DNA of 64,000 nucleotides, from contig NZ_CP072941.1 of assembly GCF_018069625.1 (NCBI RefSeq), forward strand, positions 930,001-994,000, read 5' to 3'. Numbering within the stretch: the stretch's first letter is position 1; each line of letters opens with the position of its first letter. The translations under genes were made by a program, and so were the position numbers. The stretch is from Streptomyces yatensis (lineage in GTDB: Bacteria; Actinomycetota; Actinomycetes; Streptomycetales; Streptomycetaceae). This document shows positions 34,280 to 42,875 of this stretch, one piece after another. A model generated the notes under the pieces. That model made no database searches. It saw nothing but the letters and a program-made list of their open reading frames with translations, and had not been told where the DNA came from.

Positions 34280-36202
34280 ATGGCCCAGCAGAGCGTCGCC
34301 AAGGCCCTGGTGGTGGAGTTCGGCGGCCGTCCGCTCTCCCCCGCGCTGGCGAACACGCTGGTCGAGGGGTATGTGGACGACAGCCGTACGCTGCCCGATC
34401 TGTTCGTGCTGCGCTTTCGCGACCCCAGCCGGGTGCTGCTGGAGCAGGCGGGGGTGGAGATCGGTACCGAGGTGCGGCTGCTGGCCGGCGCCGGGGGCGG
34501 GCCTTCGCCGCGTCCCCTGCTGACCGGGAGCGTCACCGCGCTGGAGGTGGAGATCGACGACACCGGCACCTTCACGGTGGTGCGCGGGCTGGACGAGTCG
34601 CACCGGCTCTTCCGGGGCCGTCAGGTGGCCAGCTACCAGAACATGACCCTCGCCGACATCTGTGTCCGGGTGGCGCGGCGGGCGGGGCTGAAGCCGGGGA
34701 AGGTCGATGTGGCGGGCCCGGTGCTGGAGCATGTGGCGCAGCCGAACATCAGCGACTGGGAGTTCCTCCGCGGGCTCGCCGAGGAGGCGGGCGCCCAGGT
34801 GTATGTGACGGACGGACGGCTGCATCTCGCCAAGCCCACCGAGGCGGGTGGCGCCCCGGACACCTCGGCGCGCGCCGCCCGCGACCCCCTGGTGCTGGAG
34901 ATGGGGGACAATCTGCTGCGCTGCCGGGCCGGGGTGTCGGCGGCCGAGCAGGTGTCCACGGTCGAGGTGCGGGGCTGGGACGTCAAGACCAAGCAGCCGC
35001 TGGTGGGCCGCGCGGACGCGGGCAAGGCGGCGACCCTGGACCTGGGGGTGACGGCGGCGGAGGTGGCGCGGCCGTTCGGCGAGGCCAGCTTTGTGGTGTC
35101 CGACGCGCCGTACGGCCACCAGGCGCAGGTGGACCAGGCCGCCAAGGCCCTCGCGGCGCGCATCGCGGGGTCGTTCGCCGAGCTGGAGGCGGTGATCCGG
35201 GGCAATCCGGAGGTGCGGGCGGGTGGCGCGGTCACCCTGGCCGGGGTCGGCAAACCCTTCGAGGGGCGCTACACCGTCACCTCCTCGCGGCATGTGTTCG
35301 ACCCGGTGCGCGGCTATGAGACCTGGGTGACGGTGTCCGGGCAGCAGGAGCGTTCGCTGTTCGGGCTGACCGGCGGCGGGTCCGGTGGCGGTGGCGCGGA
35401 GACCGCCACCCGGTGTTCGGGGCTGGCCAACGGCACGGTCACCGACACCAAGGACCCCGACGGGCTCGGCCGGGTCAAGGTGCGGTTCCCCTGGCTGTCC
35501 GACGAGTACGCCAGCGACTGGGCGCGCACCGCCCAGGCGGGCGGGACCGGTGGCGGGGAGGCGTTCATCCCCGAGGTCGGCGACGAAGTGCTGATCGGAT
35601 TCGAACAGGGCCATCTGGACCGCCCGTATGTGCTCGCCGGTCTCTACAACGGCAAGGACAGACCGGGGCAGGGACAGGGCGCTTCGGGGCAGGGGCAGGG
35701 TCTCGGTCCTCAGCGGGGCCAGGGCGACGGCCAGGAGACGGCGGCGGTCGACCCCACCAGCGGCGCGGTCAACAAGCGCGCGTTCGGCTCCCGTGGCGGC
35801 AACAAGCTGGAGCTGCTCGACGCGGCGAACGGCCCGCAGGGCGTACGGCTGGTCACCGGCGATGGAAAGCTCCGGATCAACCTCGACCGCAAGGGCACGG
35901 CCATCGTGGTGCACAGCGACGGCACGGTGGAGATCGAGGCCAAGGAGCAGGTGTCCATCAAGGCGGGCAGCGGGGTGTCCCTGGACGCGGGCGACGGCAC
36001 GCTGGAGCTGGGCGGCGCCACGGTGAAGCTGACCGCCCGCGGCGGCGTGCAGGTGGACGGCGGCAACGGCCAGGTGAAGCTGTCCACCGGCGGGGCGGTG
36101 GAGGTGCGGGGCAACCAGGTGGCGGTGAGCGGCACCACCCGCACCGAGCTCAAGGGCGGGGATTCGCTCTCCGTCAGCGCGCCGATGGTGCGCATCAACT
36201 GA
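34280..36202 (+). CDS. cis8: VgrG-like spike protein (Cis8)
   Basis: The 640-residue protein has the gp27-like hub (phage late control D type) in its first ~350 residues, with QPNISDWEFLRGLAEEAGAQ as the signature. A gp5-like OB domain follows at about 378-460, with DPDGLGRVKVRFPW and EVGDEVLIGFEQGHLDRPYV. The C-terminal beta-helix of repeated KEQVSIKAGSGVSLDAG-type strands runs to about residue 640. It should form the trimeric spike carrying the PAAR tip. No effector extension is present at its C-terminus. Confidence 0.95.
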   Translation: MAQQSVAKALVVEFGGRPLSPALANTLVEGYVDDSRTLPDLFVLRFRDPSRVLLEQAGVEIGTEVRLLAGAGGGPSPRPLLTGSVTALEVEIDDTGTFTVVRGLDESHRLFRGRQVASYQNMTLADICVRVARRAGLKPGKVDVAGPVLEHVAQPNISDWEFLRGLAEEAGAQVYVTDGRLHLAKPTEAGGAPDTSARAARDPLVLEMGDNLLRCRAGVSAAEQVSTVEVRGWDVKTKQPLVGRADAGKAATLDLGVTAAEVARPFGEASFVVSDAPYGHQAQVDQAAKALAARIAGSFAELEAVIRGNPEVRAGGAVTLAGVGKPFEGRYTVTSSRHVFDPVRGYETWVTVSGQQERSLFGLTGGGSGGGGAETATRCSGLANGTVTDTKDPDGLGRVKVRFPWLSDEYASDWARTAQAGGTGGGEAFIPEVGDEVLIGFEQGHLDRPYVLAGLYNGKDRPGQGQGASGQGQGLGPQRGQGDGQETAAVDPTSGAVNKRAFGSRGGNKLELLDAANGPQGVRLVTGDGKLRINLDRKGTAIVVHSDGTVEIEAKEQVSIKAGSGVSLDAGDGTLELGGATVKLTARGGVQVDGGNGQVKLSTGGAVEVRGNQVAVSGTTRTELKGGDSLSVSAPMVRIN

Positions 36203-36280
36203 CACCGCACACGACAGCGCCGAGTCGGTGTGAAGAGACGAGCGAGCGAAGAGACAGCGACCAGGCAGGGGGCACAGCAC

Positions 36281-36556
36281 ATGCCAGCAGCCGCACGCGT
36301 CGGCGATCCCACCGGCCACCCCGGGACGATCGGACCGCCCGGCGAGCCCACCGTGCTGATCGGCGGGCGGCCCGCGGCCACCGTGGGCACCGCCCACCAG
36401 TGCGGTTCACCCGCCGCCCACAGCACCTCGCAGATCGCCCCGCCCGGCAGCTCCACGGTGCTCATCGGCGGCCGGCCGGCGGCGCGGGTGGGTGACGCGG
36501 CGGGGTGCGGCTCGCCCATCACGTCCGGGTGCCCGAGCGTGCTGATCGGAGGGTGA
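36281..36556 (+). CDS. cis10: PAAR-repeat spike tip (Cis10)
   Basis: The 91-residue protein starts at the ATG behind AGGGGG; an upstream in-frame ATG at 36230 is less likely. It contains two similar PAAR halves (PTVLIGGRPAATVG and STVLIGGRPAARVG) and conserved Cys/His of the zinc-binding tip (HQCGSP, GCGSP, SGCPSV). It should cap the VgrG spike as a sharp cone. There is no fused toxin. Confidence 0.93.
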   Translation: MPAAARVGDPTGHPGTIGPPGEPTVLIGGRPAATVGTAHQCGSPAAHSTSQIAPPGSSTVLIGGRPAARVGDAAGCGSPITSGCPSVLIGG

Positions 36557-36559
36557 GGG

Positions 36560-36967
36560 ATGGGGCGGCAGTTCATCGGCGCGGGCTGGGCGTTCCCACC
36601 CCGTACGGACGCCACCGGATCGATAGCCCTGGTCCGCGAGGAGCGGGAGATCGAGGAGTCGATCCGGCTGATCCTGGCCACCTCGCCCGGTGAGCGGCCG
36701 ATGCGGCCGGAGTTCGGCTGCGCCCTCGGCGACTATGTGTTCGCGCCCGCGGACGCCGGTACGGCCGGGCAGCTGGCCTACGAGGTGCGGCTGGCCCTGG
36801 AGCGGTGGGAGCCGCGGATCGAGGTGGCGGACGTCGCCGTCCGCTTCGACGAGGCGGACAACGGGGTGCTCTACATCGACATCGGCTACGCGGTGCGCGG
36901 CGCGAACGACCCGCGCAACCTCGTGTTCCCGTTCTATGTGATCCCGCACGGCGAGGAGGGCGGATGA
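36560..36967 (+). CDS. cis9: gp25/W-like baseplate protein (Cis9)
   Basis: The 135-residue protein carries the GPW/gp25 pattern: GSIALVREEREIEESIRLILATSPGERPMRPEFGC and VFAPADAGT, ending with the two C-terminal strands. gp25 proteins start sheath polymerisation by offering a sheath-like handshake strand to the first sheath ring. The gene is 3 bases after PAAR and overlaps the next gene by four bases (ATGA). Confidence 0.94.
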   Translation: MGRQFIGAGWAFPPRTDATGSIALVREEREIEESIRLILATSPGERPMRPEFGCALGDYVFAPADAGTAGQLAYEVRLALERWEPRIEVADVAVRFDEADNGVLYIDIGYAVRGANDPRNLVFPFYVIPHGEEGG

Positions 36968-38934
36968 CACTCCCCAGCCCGAACCTGGACGACCGCAGAT
37001 TCCAGGGTTTGGTGGACGAGGCCAAGCGGCTGGTGCAGCAGCGCTGTCCGGAGTGGACCGACCACAATGTCTCCGATCCGGGTGTCACGCTCATCGAGGC
37101 GTTCGCCACCATGGTCGACCAGCTCGTGTACCGGCTCAACCGGGTGCCGGACAAGAACTATCTGGCCTTCCTCGATCTGATCGGGGTGCGGCTCTATCCC
37201 CCGACGGCGGCGCGCACCGAGGCCACGTTCTGGCTGTCGGCGCCGCAGCCGGAGCCGGTGCGGATCCAGGCGGGCACGGAGGTGGCCACGGTGCGCACCG
37301 AGACCGAGGAGGCGGTGGTCTTCACCACCGGCCGCGATCTGTCGGTGGTGCCGTGCGAGCTGACCCGTCTGGCCACCTGGCCGGCCGCCGGCGATGCCAC
37401 CGACCGCTCGCAGGAGCTGGCGCTGGGCCGTGATGTGCCCTGCTTCGGCCGCACGCCCACCCCCGGCGACTGTCTCTACCTCGGTCTCTCCCAGCCGGTG
37501 CCGGGCTGCGCGGTGGTGCTGCGGCTGGACTGCCGGGTGGACGGCGTGGGCGTGGATCCGCGCCGCCCGCCACTGCTGTGGGAGGCGTGGGACGGCAGCG
37601 CCTGGACGTCCTGCGAGGTGGAGAAGGACGACACCGGCGGGTTCAACAAGGCCGGCGAGGTCATCCTGCATGTGCCGGCCACCCACACCTCCTCGGTGCT
37701 GGTGCGCGAGTCCGGGGGGTGGCTGCGCTGCCGGCTGCTGGAGGCGGCTGCGGACCAGCCCACCTATGTGGCGTCCCCGACGGTGCGTCAGGCCAGTGCG
37801 TTCACCATCGGCGGCACGGTGGAGGCCGCACACGCGGAGAGCGTGGTCGAGGAGGTCCTGGGCCTGTCGGAGGGGGTGCCGGGGCAGGGTTTCCGGGTGG
37901 CGCGGCCCCCGGTGGTGGCGGGCGAGGAGCCGTTCGTGGTGGAGGTGGCCGAGGGCCACGGCTGGGTGGAGTGGACGCGCGTGGACAACTTCGCGCACTC
38001 CACGCCGTACGATCGGCACATCACGCTGGACCCCAACTCCGGGCAGGTGGACTTCGGTCCGGCGGTGCGGGAGCCCGACGGCACGCTGCGGCTGTTCGGG
38101 GCGGTGCCGCCGAAGGGCTCGCCCGTGCGGGTGCGCGCCTACCGTACGGGTGGCGGGCATCGGGGCAATGTGGCGCGCGGTGCGCTGCGGGTGCTGCGCA
38201 GCTCGCTGCCGTATGTGGCGCGGGTGGAGAACCGGCGCCCGGCGCTGGGCGGGGTGGACGGCGAGACGGTGGAGAACGCGCGAGTGCGGGGCCCGTTGAC
38301 GCTGCGCACCCTGCACCGGGCGGTCGTACCGCATGACTACGAGCAGCTGGCCCGCGAGGTGGCGCCCGACGCCGCCCGGGTGGCGTGTGTACCGGCGGGT
38401 GAGGCCGATGGCCGTGGCGAGGGTGAGGATCCGGCGGGCGGGGTGCGGCTGCTGGTCGTTCCGGCCGGTCGCGATGACGAGCGGGGGCGGATCCGGTTCG
38501 AGGAGCTGATCCCGCCGCCGGACACCCTCGCCATGATCTCGGCCTATCTGGACGAGCGGCGCCCGATCGGCACCCGGCTGGCGGTGGGACCGCCGTACTA
38601 CCAGGGCGTCACCGTGGTCGCCTCGGTGCAGGCGGGGCGCGGGGTGGCCGCCGAGCGGCTGCGGGAGGCGGCGCTGACCGCGCTGTACGGCTACTTCAAC
38701 CCGCTGACCGGCGGGCCGGAGGGGCAGGGCTGGCCGTTCGGGCGGCCGGTGCACTCCGGTGAGGTGTTCGCGGTGCTGCAGCGGGTGCCCGGCGTGGATC
38801 TCGTCGAGGACGTACGGCTGTTTCCGGCGGACCCGGTGACCGGGCAGCGGGCGGAGGCCACCACGAGGATCGAACTGGACCGGCATGCGCTGGTGTTCAG
38901 CTATGAGCACCAGCTGCGGGTACGGGAGGCCTGA
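36964..38934 (+). CDS. cis11: baseplate J-like wedge protein (Cis11)
   Basis: The 656-residue protein has the putative baseplate assembly protein layout: HNVSDPGVTLIEAFATMVDQLVYRLNRVPDKNYLAFLDLIGV in the first 100 residues (gpJ/gp6 core), a large beta-rich insertion, then PHDYEQLAREVAP and IGTRLAVGPPYYQGVTVVA near the C-terminus. It forms baseplate wedges together with the next gene product. Start overlaps the gp25 stop. Confidence 0.93.
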   Translation: MTLPSPNLDDRRFQGLVDEAKRLVQQRCPEWTDHNVSDPGVTLIEAFATMVDQLVYRLNRVPDKNYLAFLDLIGVRLYPPTAARTEATFWLSAPQPEPVRIQAGTEVATVRTETEEAVVFTTGRDLSVVPCELTRLATWPAAGDATDRSQELALGRDVPCFGRTPTPGDCLYLGLSQPVPGCAVVLRLDCRVDGVGVDPRRPPLLWEAWDGSAWTSCEVEKDDTGGFNKAGEVILHVPATHTSSVLVRESGGWLRCRLLEAAADQPTYVASPTVRQASAFTIGGTVEAAHAESVVEEVLGLSEGVPGQGFRVARPPVVAGEEPFVVEVAEGHGWVEWTRVDNFAHSTPYDRHITLDPNSGQVDFGPAVREPDGTLRLFGAVPPKGSPVRVRAYRTGGGHRGNVARGALRVLRSSLPYVARVENRRPALGGVDGETVENARVRGPLTLRTLHRAVVPHDYEQLAREVAPDAARVACVPAGEADGRGEGEDPAGGVRLLVVPAGRDDERGRIRFEELIPPPDTLAMISAYLDERRPIGTRLAVGPPYYQGVTVVASVQAGRGVAAERLREAALTALYGYFNPLTGGPEGQGWPFGRPVHSGEVFAVLQRVPGVDLVEDVRLFPADPVTGQRAEATTRIELDRHALVFSYEHQLRVREA

Positions 38935-38935
38935 G

Positions 38936-39496
38936 GTGCGCGGAACACTTCCCGGGCTGCCCACGGCCCATCCCCTGCTCCATCAGCTTCCCGCCGTCTA
39001 TCTCGACCATCCGTTCCTGGAGCGGTTTCTGAGCGCCCTGGACGAGGTGCTGGCACCGGTGCTGCTCACCCTGGACAATCTGCCCGCGCATCTGCATCCG
39101 CGCACCGCGCCCGAGGATCTGCTGGCGTGGCTGGCCGAGTGGGTGGCGGTGGAGGTGGACCCGGAGCGCCCGGTGACCCAGCGGCGCGCGGTGGTGGCCG
39201 GCGCCGTCACCCGCCACCGCCGGCGGGGCACCCGGGAGGGGCTGGCGGCGGCCGTGCGCGTGGAGACCGGGATCGAACCGGAGATCATCGAGAGCGGCGC
39301 CACGGACTGGTCCACCGAACCGGGGGCGCCGCTGCCCGGTTCGGCGCGGCCGTGGGTGACGGTGCGGCTCACGGTGCCGGACGCCGACGCGGTGGCGCCG
39401 ACCCGGCTGCGGCTGGAGCGGCTGCTCGCCGCGGAGGTGCCGGCGCATGTCGTCTACCGGGTGGAGGTCTCGGCCGAGGGGACGGGGGCGTCATGA
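38936..39496 (+). CDS. cis12: tail protein I-like wedge protein (Cis12)
   Basis: The 186-residue protein starts with GTG one base after the previous stop. It shows the phage tail domain pattern: HQLPAVYLDHPFLERFLSALDEV, PRTAPEDLLAWLAEWVAVEVDP, RRAVVAGAVTRHRRRGTREGL. In eCIS this is the Afp12-type partner of the J-like wedge. It overlaps the next gene by four bases. Confidence 0.92.
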   Translation: MRGTLPGLPTAHPLLHQLPAVYLDHPFLERFLSALDEVLAPVLLTLDNLPAHLHPRTAPEDLLAWLAEWVAVEVDPERPVTQRRAVVAGAVTRHRRRGTREGLAAAVRVETGIEPEIIESGATDWSTEPGAPLPGSARPWVTVRLTVPDADAVAPTRLRLERLLAAEVPAHVVYRVEVSAEGTGAS

Positions 39497-40677
39497 TCTG
39501 TCCGGACTGCGGACACCGCAACGAGGCGGGGGCGCACTTCTGCGCTTCCTGCGAGGCGTTCCTGGCCTGGGACGAGGAACCGGACCGGCGGCCGGGGGGC
39601 TCGGCGCCGCCCGTCACCCCGCCGGGCTCCGGTACGGGCGAGGGGCCACGCCCCGCGCCGTCCACCCCGGCCACTCCGGCACCCGCCCCGCCCGCCGCTG
39701 CGCCTGCCACTCCGCCCGTAGCTCCGCCTGCCGCCCCGCCCGTAGCTCCGCCCGCCGCCCCGGACACCGCTCCGCACCCCGTGACACCGCCCGCCGTGCG
39801 CCCGAACGAGCCCGCGGCCGCGCCCCGGCGGCCCGGGGACCGGCTGGATGACACCGGTACCGGTCCGGACCACCGGCCGGATGCGCCGGTCGAGCCCCCG
39901 GCCGCGCCCCCGAGGCCGGACGCCCCGCCGCGCCGCCCCGGCCGCCCGTGTCCCCGGTGCCGTGCGGACAATCCGCCGGACCGCAGGCTCTGTGTGCGCT
40001 GCGGCATCCTGCTCGACTCCGCGCCGGAGCCCGGGCGGCCGCGTCGGCTGCCCTGGTGGTGCCGGATCTTCCGGCGCGACGCCCGGCGCCCGCTGGCCGC
40101 GGGCAGCAGGCCCACCCACCGGACCTGGCCACGGCCCCGGCTGACCCTTCCGGTGCTGGTGCTGGTGCTGGCCGCGGCGGCGTGGTTCGCCCGTTCCCAG
40201 CTCTCCGAGGTCTTCACCTTCACCCAGGACCAGACCGGCGATCCAAAGGCCCTGCATCCCACGGCGGTACGCGGCTCCAGCCAGGCGCCTGGCCACCGGG
40301 CCGGGGCGGCCTTCGACGGCTACAACAACCGGTACTGGGCGCCGGCCACCGCGGGCCCGGGCACGGGCCAGTACCTGGAGGCCGACTTCGACCGGCCGGT
40401 GCGGCTGCGGAAGCTGCTGATCACCTCGGGGCGCTCGGCGAAGGCGGATGAGTTCCTGACCCAGGCGCGGCCCTCGGAGCTCACCCTCACCCTGGTCACC
40501 TCGGAGGGCGAGCGCACCACCAAGGGCGTCAACCTCCAGGACCAGCCCGGTCAGCAGAGCTTCGATGTGCACGGCTCGGACGTGGTGCGGATCCGGCTGT
40601 CGGTCGACGCGGCGTACGGCGCCCGCTCCGACCGGCGGACGGCCATCGCCGAGGTGGAGTTCTTCGGCCGTCAGTGA
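39493..40677 (+). CDS. zinc-ribbon, transmembrane, discoidin-like protein (CisA-like)
   Basis: The 394-residue protein has an N-terminal zinc ribbon (CPDCGHRNEAGAHFCASC), a ~120-residue Pro/Ala linker with PPVAPPAA repeats, a second zinc ribbon near 156-178 (CPRCRADN, LCVRCG), and a basic juxtamembrane stretch. One transmembrane helix follows at about 217-236 (LPVLVLVLAAAAWFA), then a C-terminal beta-sandwich of discoidin/F5-8C type (FDGYNNRYWAP, LRKLLITSG, IAEVEFFG). With no signal peptide, the zinc ribbons would lie in the cytoplasm and the sandwich outside, where it could bind glycan. To my recollection a membrane protein of this kind (CisA) helps Streptomyces injection particles act at the membrane. 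It is the last gene of the operon. Confidence 0.75.
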   Translation: MICPDCGHRNEAGAHFCASCEAFLAWDEEPDRRPGGSAPPVTPPGSGTGEGPRPAPSTPATPAPAPPAAAPATPPVAPPAAPPVAPPAAPDTAPHPVTPPAVRPNEPAAAPRRPGDRLDDTGTGPDHRPDAPVEPPAAPPRPDAPPRRPGRPCPRCRADNPPDRRLCVRCGILLDSAPEPGRPRRLPWWCRIFRRDARRPLAAGSRPTHRTWPRPRLTLPVLVLVLAAAAWFARSQLSEVFTFTQDQTGDPKALHPTAVRGSSQAPGHRAGAAFDGYNNRYWAPATAGPGTGQYLEADFDRPVRLRKLLITSGRSAKADEFLTQARPSELTLTLVTSEGERTTKGVNLQDQPGQQSFDVHGSDVVRIRLSVDAAYGARSDRRTAIAEVEFFGRQ

Positions 40678-40729
40678 CGTGGGGTGCGTTCCTGACGGCC
40701 GGTCACACCTCGCCCTGGGCGGCCCACGG

Positions 40730-41488
40730 TCAGCCCTCTCCCCGGGAGGCCGTGCGCCGGGCGCTGTCGCGGCGCGGCCTGAGCGGGGCGTCCTGGTCGC
40801 TGAAGAGCTCCGGGTGCTTGGCGCGGATCTTCTCCACATCGCTGAAGACCAGCCGCAGATGGGAGCGGAGCGCCTCGTCGGCCCGGTCCAGGTCGCCCTC
40901 CTCCAGCAGGTCGACCACCTCGCGGTGCTGGCCGATGAGCAGGGACATCTGCTGGGTCATGGGCAGTGAGAGCCTGCGGGCGCGGTCCAGCTGGGCCTTG
41001 GCCTGGCTGACGACGGGCCAGGCGGAGGCGTGTCCGCTGACGGCCATCAGCCGGGCGTGGAAATCCTCGTCCAGCTGGAAGAAGCCCCGCATATCGGAGC
41101 GGCGGTCGGCCTCCTCCTGCGCGGTGAGCAGCACCCGCAGCTCCGCCACGTCGCGGGCGGTGGCCTTCTCCACGGCCTCCCGCAGCGCGGCGCACTCCAG
41201 TGCCTCCCGGATGAACTGGGCGGAGGCGACATCGCGCTCCCGGATGCGCGAGACGAACGTGCCCATCTGGGGATAGATGTCGACCAGCCCCTCGTCGGCG
41301 AGCAGGATCAGGGACTCGCGGACGGGGGTGCGGCTGACTCCGAGCTCGGCCGCCAGGTCGTTCTCCGAGACGGCGGAGCCGGGCTCCAGCTCCAGGCTGA
41401 CGATGCGCGAACGCAGCACCTCATGGACCAGTTGCCGGGTGTTGCGCCCCCGGGAGCGTGCCGCGTGCAGTCCCTCCGCCGGTGCCAT
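40730..41488 (-). CDS. GntR-family regulator, FCD subfamily
   Basis: The 252-residue protein is read from the ATG at 41488. The GntR winged helix covers about 12-75 (NTRQLVHEVLRSRIVSLELEPGSAVSENDLAAELGVSRTPVRE). The FCD ligand domain covers about 85-225 with metal-type residues in FFQLDEDFHARLM and later His. It is divergent from the mannonate dehydratase operon, the typical position for a hexuronate-responsive repressor such as UxuR/ExuR types. It probably responds to a sugar acid of that pathway. Confidence 0.92.
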   Translation of the reverse strand: MAPAEGLHAARSRGRNTRQLVHEVLRSRIVSLELEPGSAVSENDLAAELGVSRTPVRESLILLADEGLVDIYPQMGTFVSRIRERDVASAQFIREALECAALREAVEKATARDVAELRVLLTAQEEADRRSDMRGFFQLDEDFHARLMAVSGHASAWPVVSQAKAQLDRARRLSLPMTQQMSLLIGQHREVVDLLEEGDLDRADEALRSHLRLVFSDVEKIRAKHPELFSDQDAPLRPRRDSARRTASRGEG

Positions 41489-41506
41489 CCGACCCCTTCC
41501 GAACCC

Positions 41507-41537
41507 TTGACTCGTCTCGCTGACGTACTTGTATGGT
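41507..41537 (+). promoter_or_regulatory. candidate promoter and GntR operator of sugar-acid operon
   Basis: TTGACT (41507) and TATGGT (41532) could serve as -35 and -10 boxes with a 19-base spacer. The overlapping CTTGTATGGTAG resembles half of an FCD-type TTGTAT-ATACAA operator. It lies in the intergenic region between regulator and mannonate dehydratase. Confidence 0.35.
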
Positions 41538-41657
41538 AGCCGACCGACAGCCCGGACTCCACCCCCGGAGCCCCTCGGGAGCCCTCCGGAACCCCGGTAC
41601 AGCCCCCGGGATCCGCCCGGAGGCCCCGGGAGCCCGCTCAGTGAGGAGCACATGCGT

Positions 41658-42875
41658 ATGGCCACGATCACGGAGGCCAAGGTCATCATCACCTCGCCGG
41701 GTCGCAATTTCGTGACCCTGAAGGTGACCACCTCCGACGGCGTGACCGGTCTCGGTGACGCGACCCTCAACGGCCGCGAACTCGCGGTCGCCTCCTATCT
41801 GGAGGACCACCTCGTACCGCTGCTGATCGGCCGCGACCCCGCCCGTATCGAGGACACCTGGCACTACCTCTACAAGGGCGCCTACTGGCGCCGCGGCCCG
41901 GTGACCATGACCGCGATCTCGGCCGTGGACACCGCGCTGTGGGACATCAAGGGCAAGGTCGCGGGCCTTCCGGTGTACGACCTGCTGGGTGGCAAGGCCC
42001 GCGAGGGCGCCATGGTCTACGGCCACGCCAGCGGCGGCGACGTCCCCGAGCTGCTGGAGGACGTCGCCCGCTTCCGGGAGATGGGCTACCGCGCGATCCG
42101 CGCCCAGGCCGCCGTCCCCGGCTCACCGGGGACCTACGGCATCCGCCACGGCGCGGTCGCCACCGTCTACGAGCCCGCCACCGGCGCGCTGCCCGAGGAA
42201 CAGCCCTGGTCGACCGAGGCGTATCTGGACTTCGCGCCGCGCTATCTGGAGGCGGTCCGCGAGCGGTTCGGCTTCGACTTCCATCTGCTGCACGACGTCC
42301 ACCACCGGCTCACCCCCACCGAAGCCGGGCGGCTGGGCCGCAGCCTGGAGGAGGTGCGGCTGTTCTGGATGGAGGACCCCACCCCCGCCGAGCTCCAGGA
42401 GTCCTTCCGCCAGATCCGCCACTCCACCACCACCCCGATAGCGGTCGGCGAGGTCTTCAACTCCATCTGGGACTGCCAGCAGCTCATCACCGAGCGGCTC
42501 ATCGACTACATCCGCGCCTCGGTCGTACACGCCGGGGGCATCACCCATCTGCGGCGGATCTTCCACCTCGCCGAGCTGTACCAGGTGCGCACCGGCTCGC
42601 ACGGCGCCACCGACCTGTCGCCGGTGAGCATGTCCGCCGCCGTCCACCTCGATGTCACCGTGCCCAACTTCGGCATCCAGGAGTACATGGCGCACGACCC
42701 GCTCACCCATGAGGTGTTCCGGCCGGCCTACGAGCTGCGCGACGGCGCGCTGCACCCCTCGGCCGCGCCCGGCCTCGGCATCGAGCTCGACGAGGAGGCG
42801 GCCGCCCGTTTCCCGTACGACCCGAAGTACCTTCCGGTGAGCCGCCGTACCGACGGGTCGGTGCACGACTGGTGA
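41658..42875 (+). CDS. manD: D-mannonate dehydratase family protein (enolase superfamily)
   Basis: The protein has 405 residues if started at the second ATG, which has GAGGAG nine bases upstream; the ATG at 41652 is too close to it. It fits the ManD subgroup: [15 protein letters not shown] at the start, [15 protein letters not shown], and metal ligands in [16 protein letters not shown] and [17 protein letters not shown] follows as the region near the catalytic His. ManD converts D-mannonate to 2-keto-3-deoxy-D-gluconate; many members next to a Zn-dehydrogenase have low catalytic efficiency. It starts an operon with a fructuronate reductase, an MFS transporter and a Zn-dehydrogenase. Confidence 0.92.
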   Translation: MATITEAKVIITSPGRNFVTLKVTTSDGVTGLGDATLNGRELAVASYLEDHLVPLLIGRDPARIEDTWHYLYKGAYWRRGPVTMTAISAVDTALWDIKGKVAGLPVYDLLGGKAREGAMVYGHASGGDVPELLEDVARFREMGYRAIRAQAAVPGSPGTYGIRHGAVATVYEPATGALPEEQPWSTEAYLDFAPRYLEAVRERFGFDFHLLHDVHHRLTPTEAGRLGRSLEEVRLFWMEDPTPAELQESFRQIRHSTTTPIAVGEVFNSIWDCQQLITERLIDYIRASVVHAGGITHLRRIFHLAELYQVRTGSHGATDLSPVSMSAAVHLDVTVPNFGIQEYMAHDPLTHEVFRPAYELRDGALHPSAAPGLGIELDEEAAARFPYDPKYLPVSRRTDGSVHDW

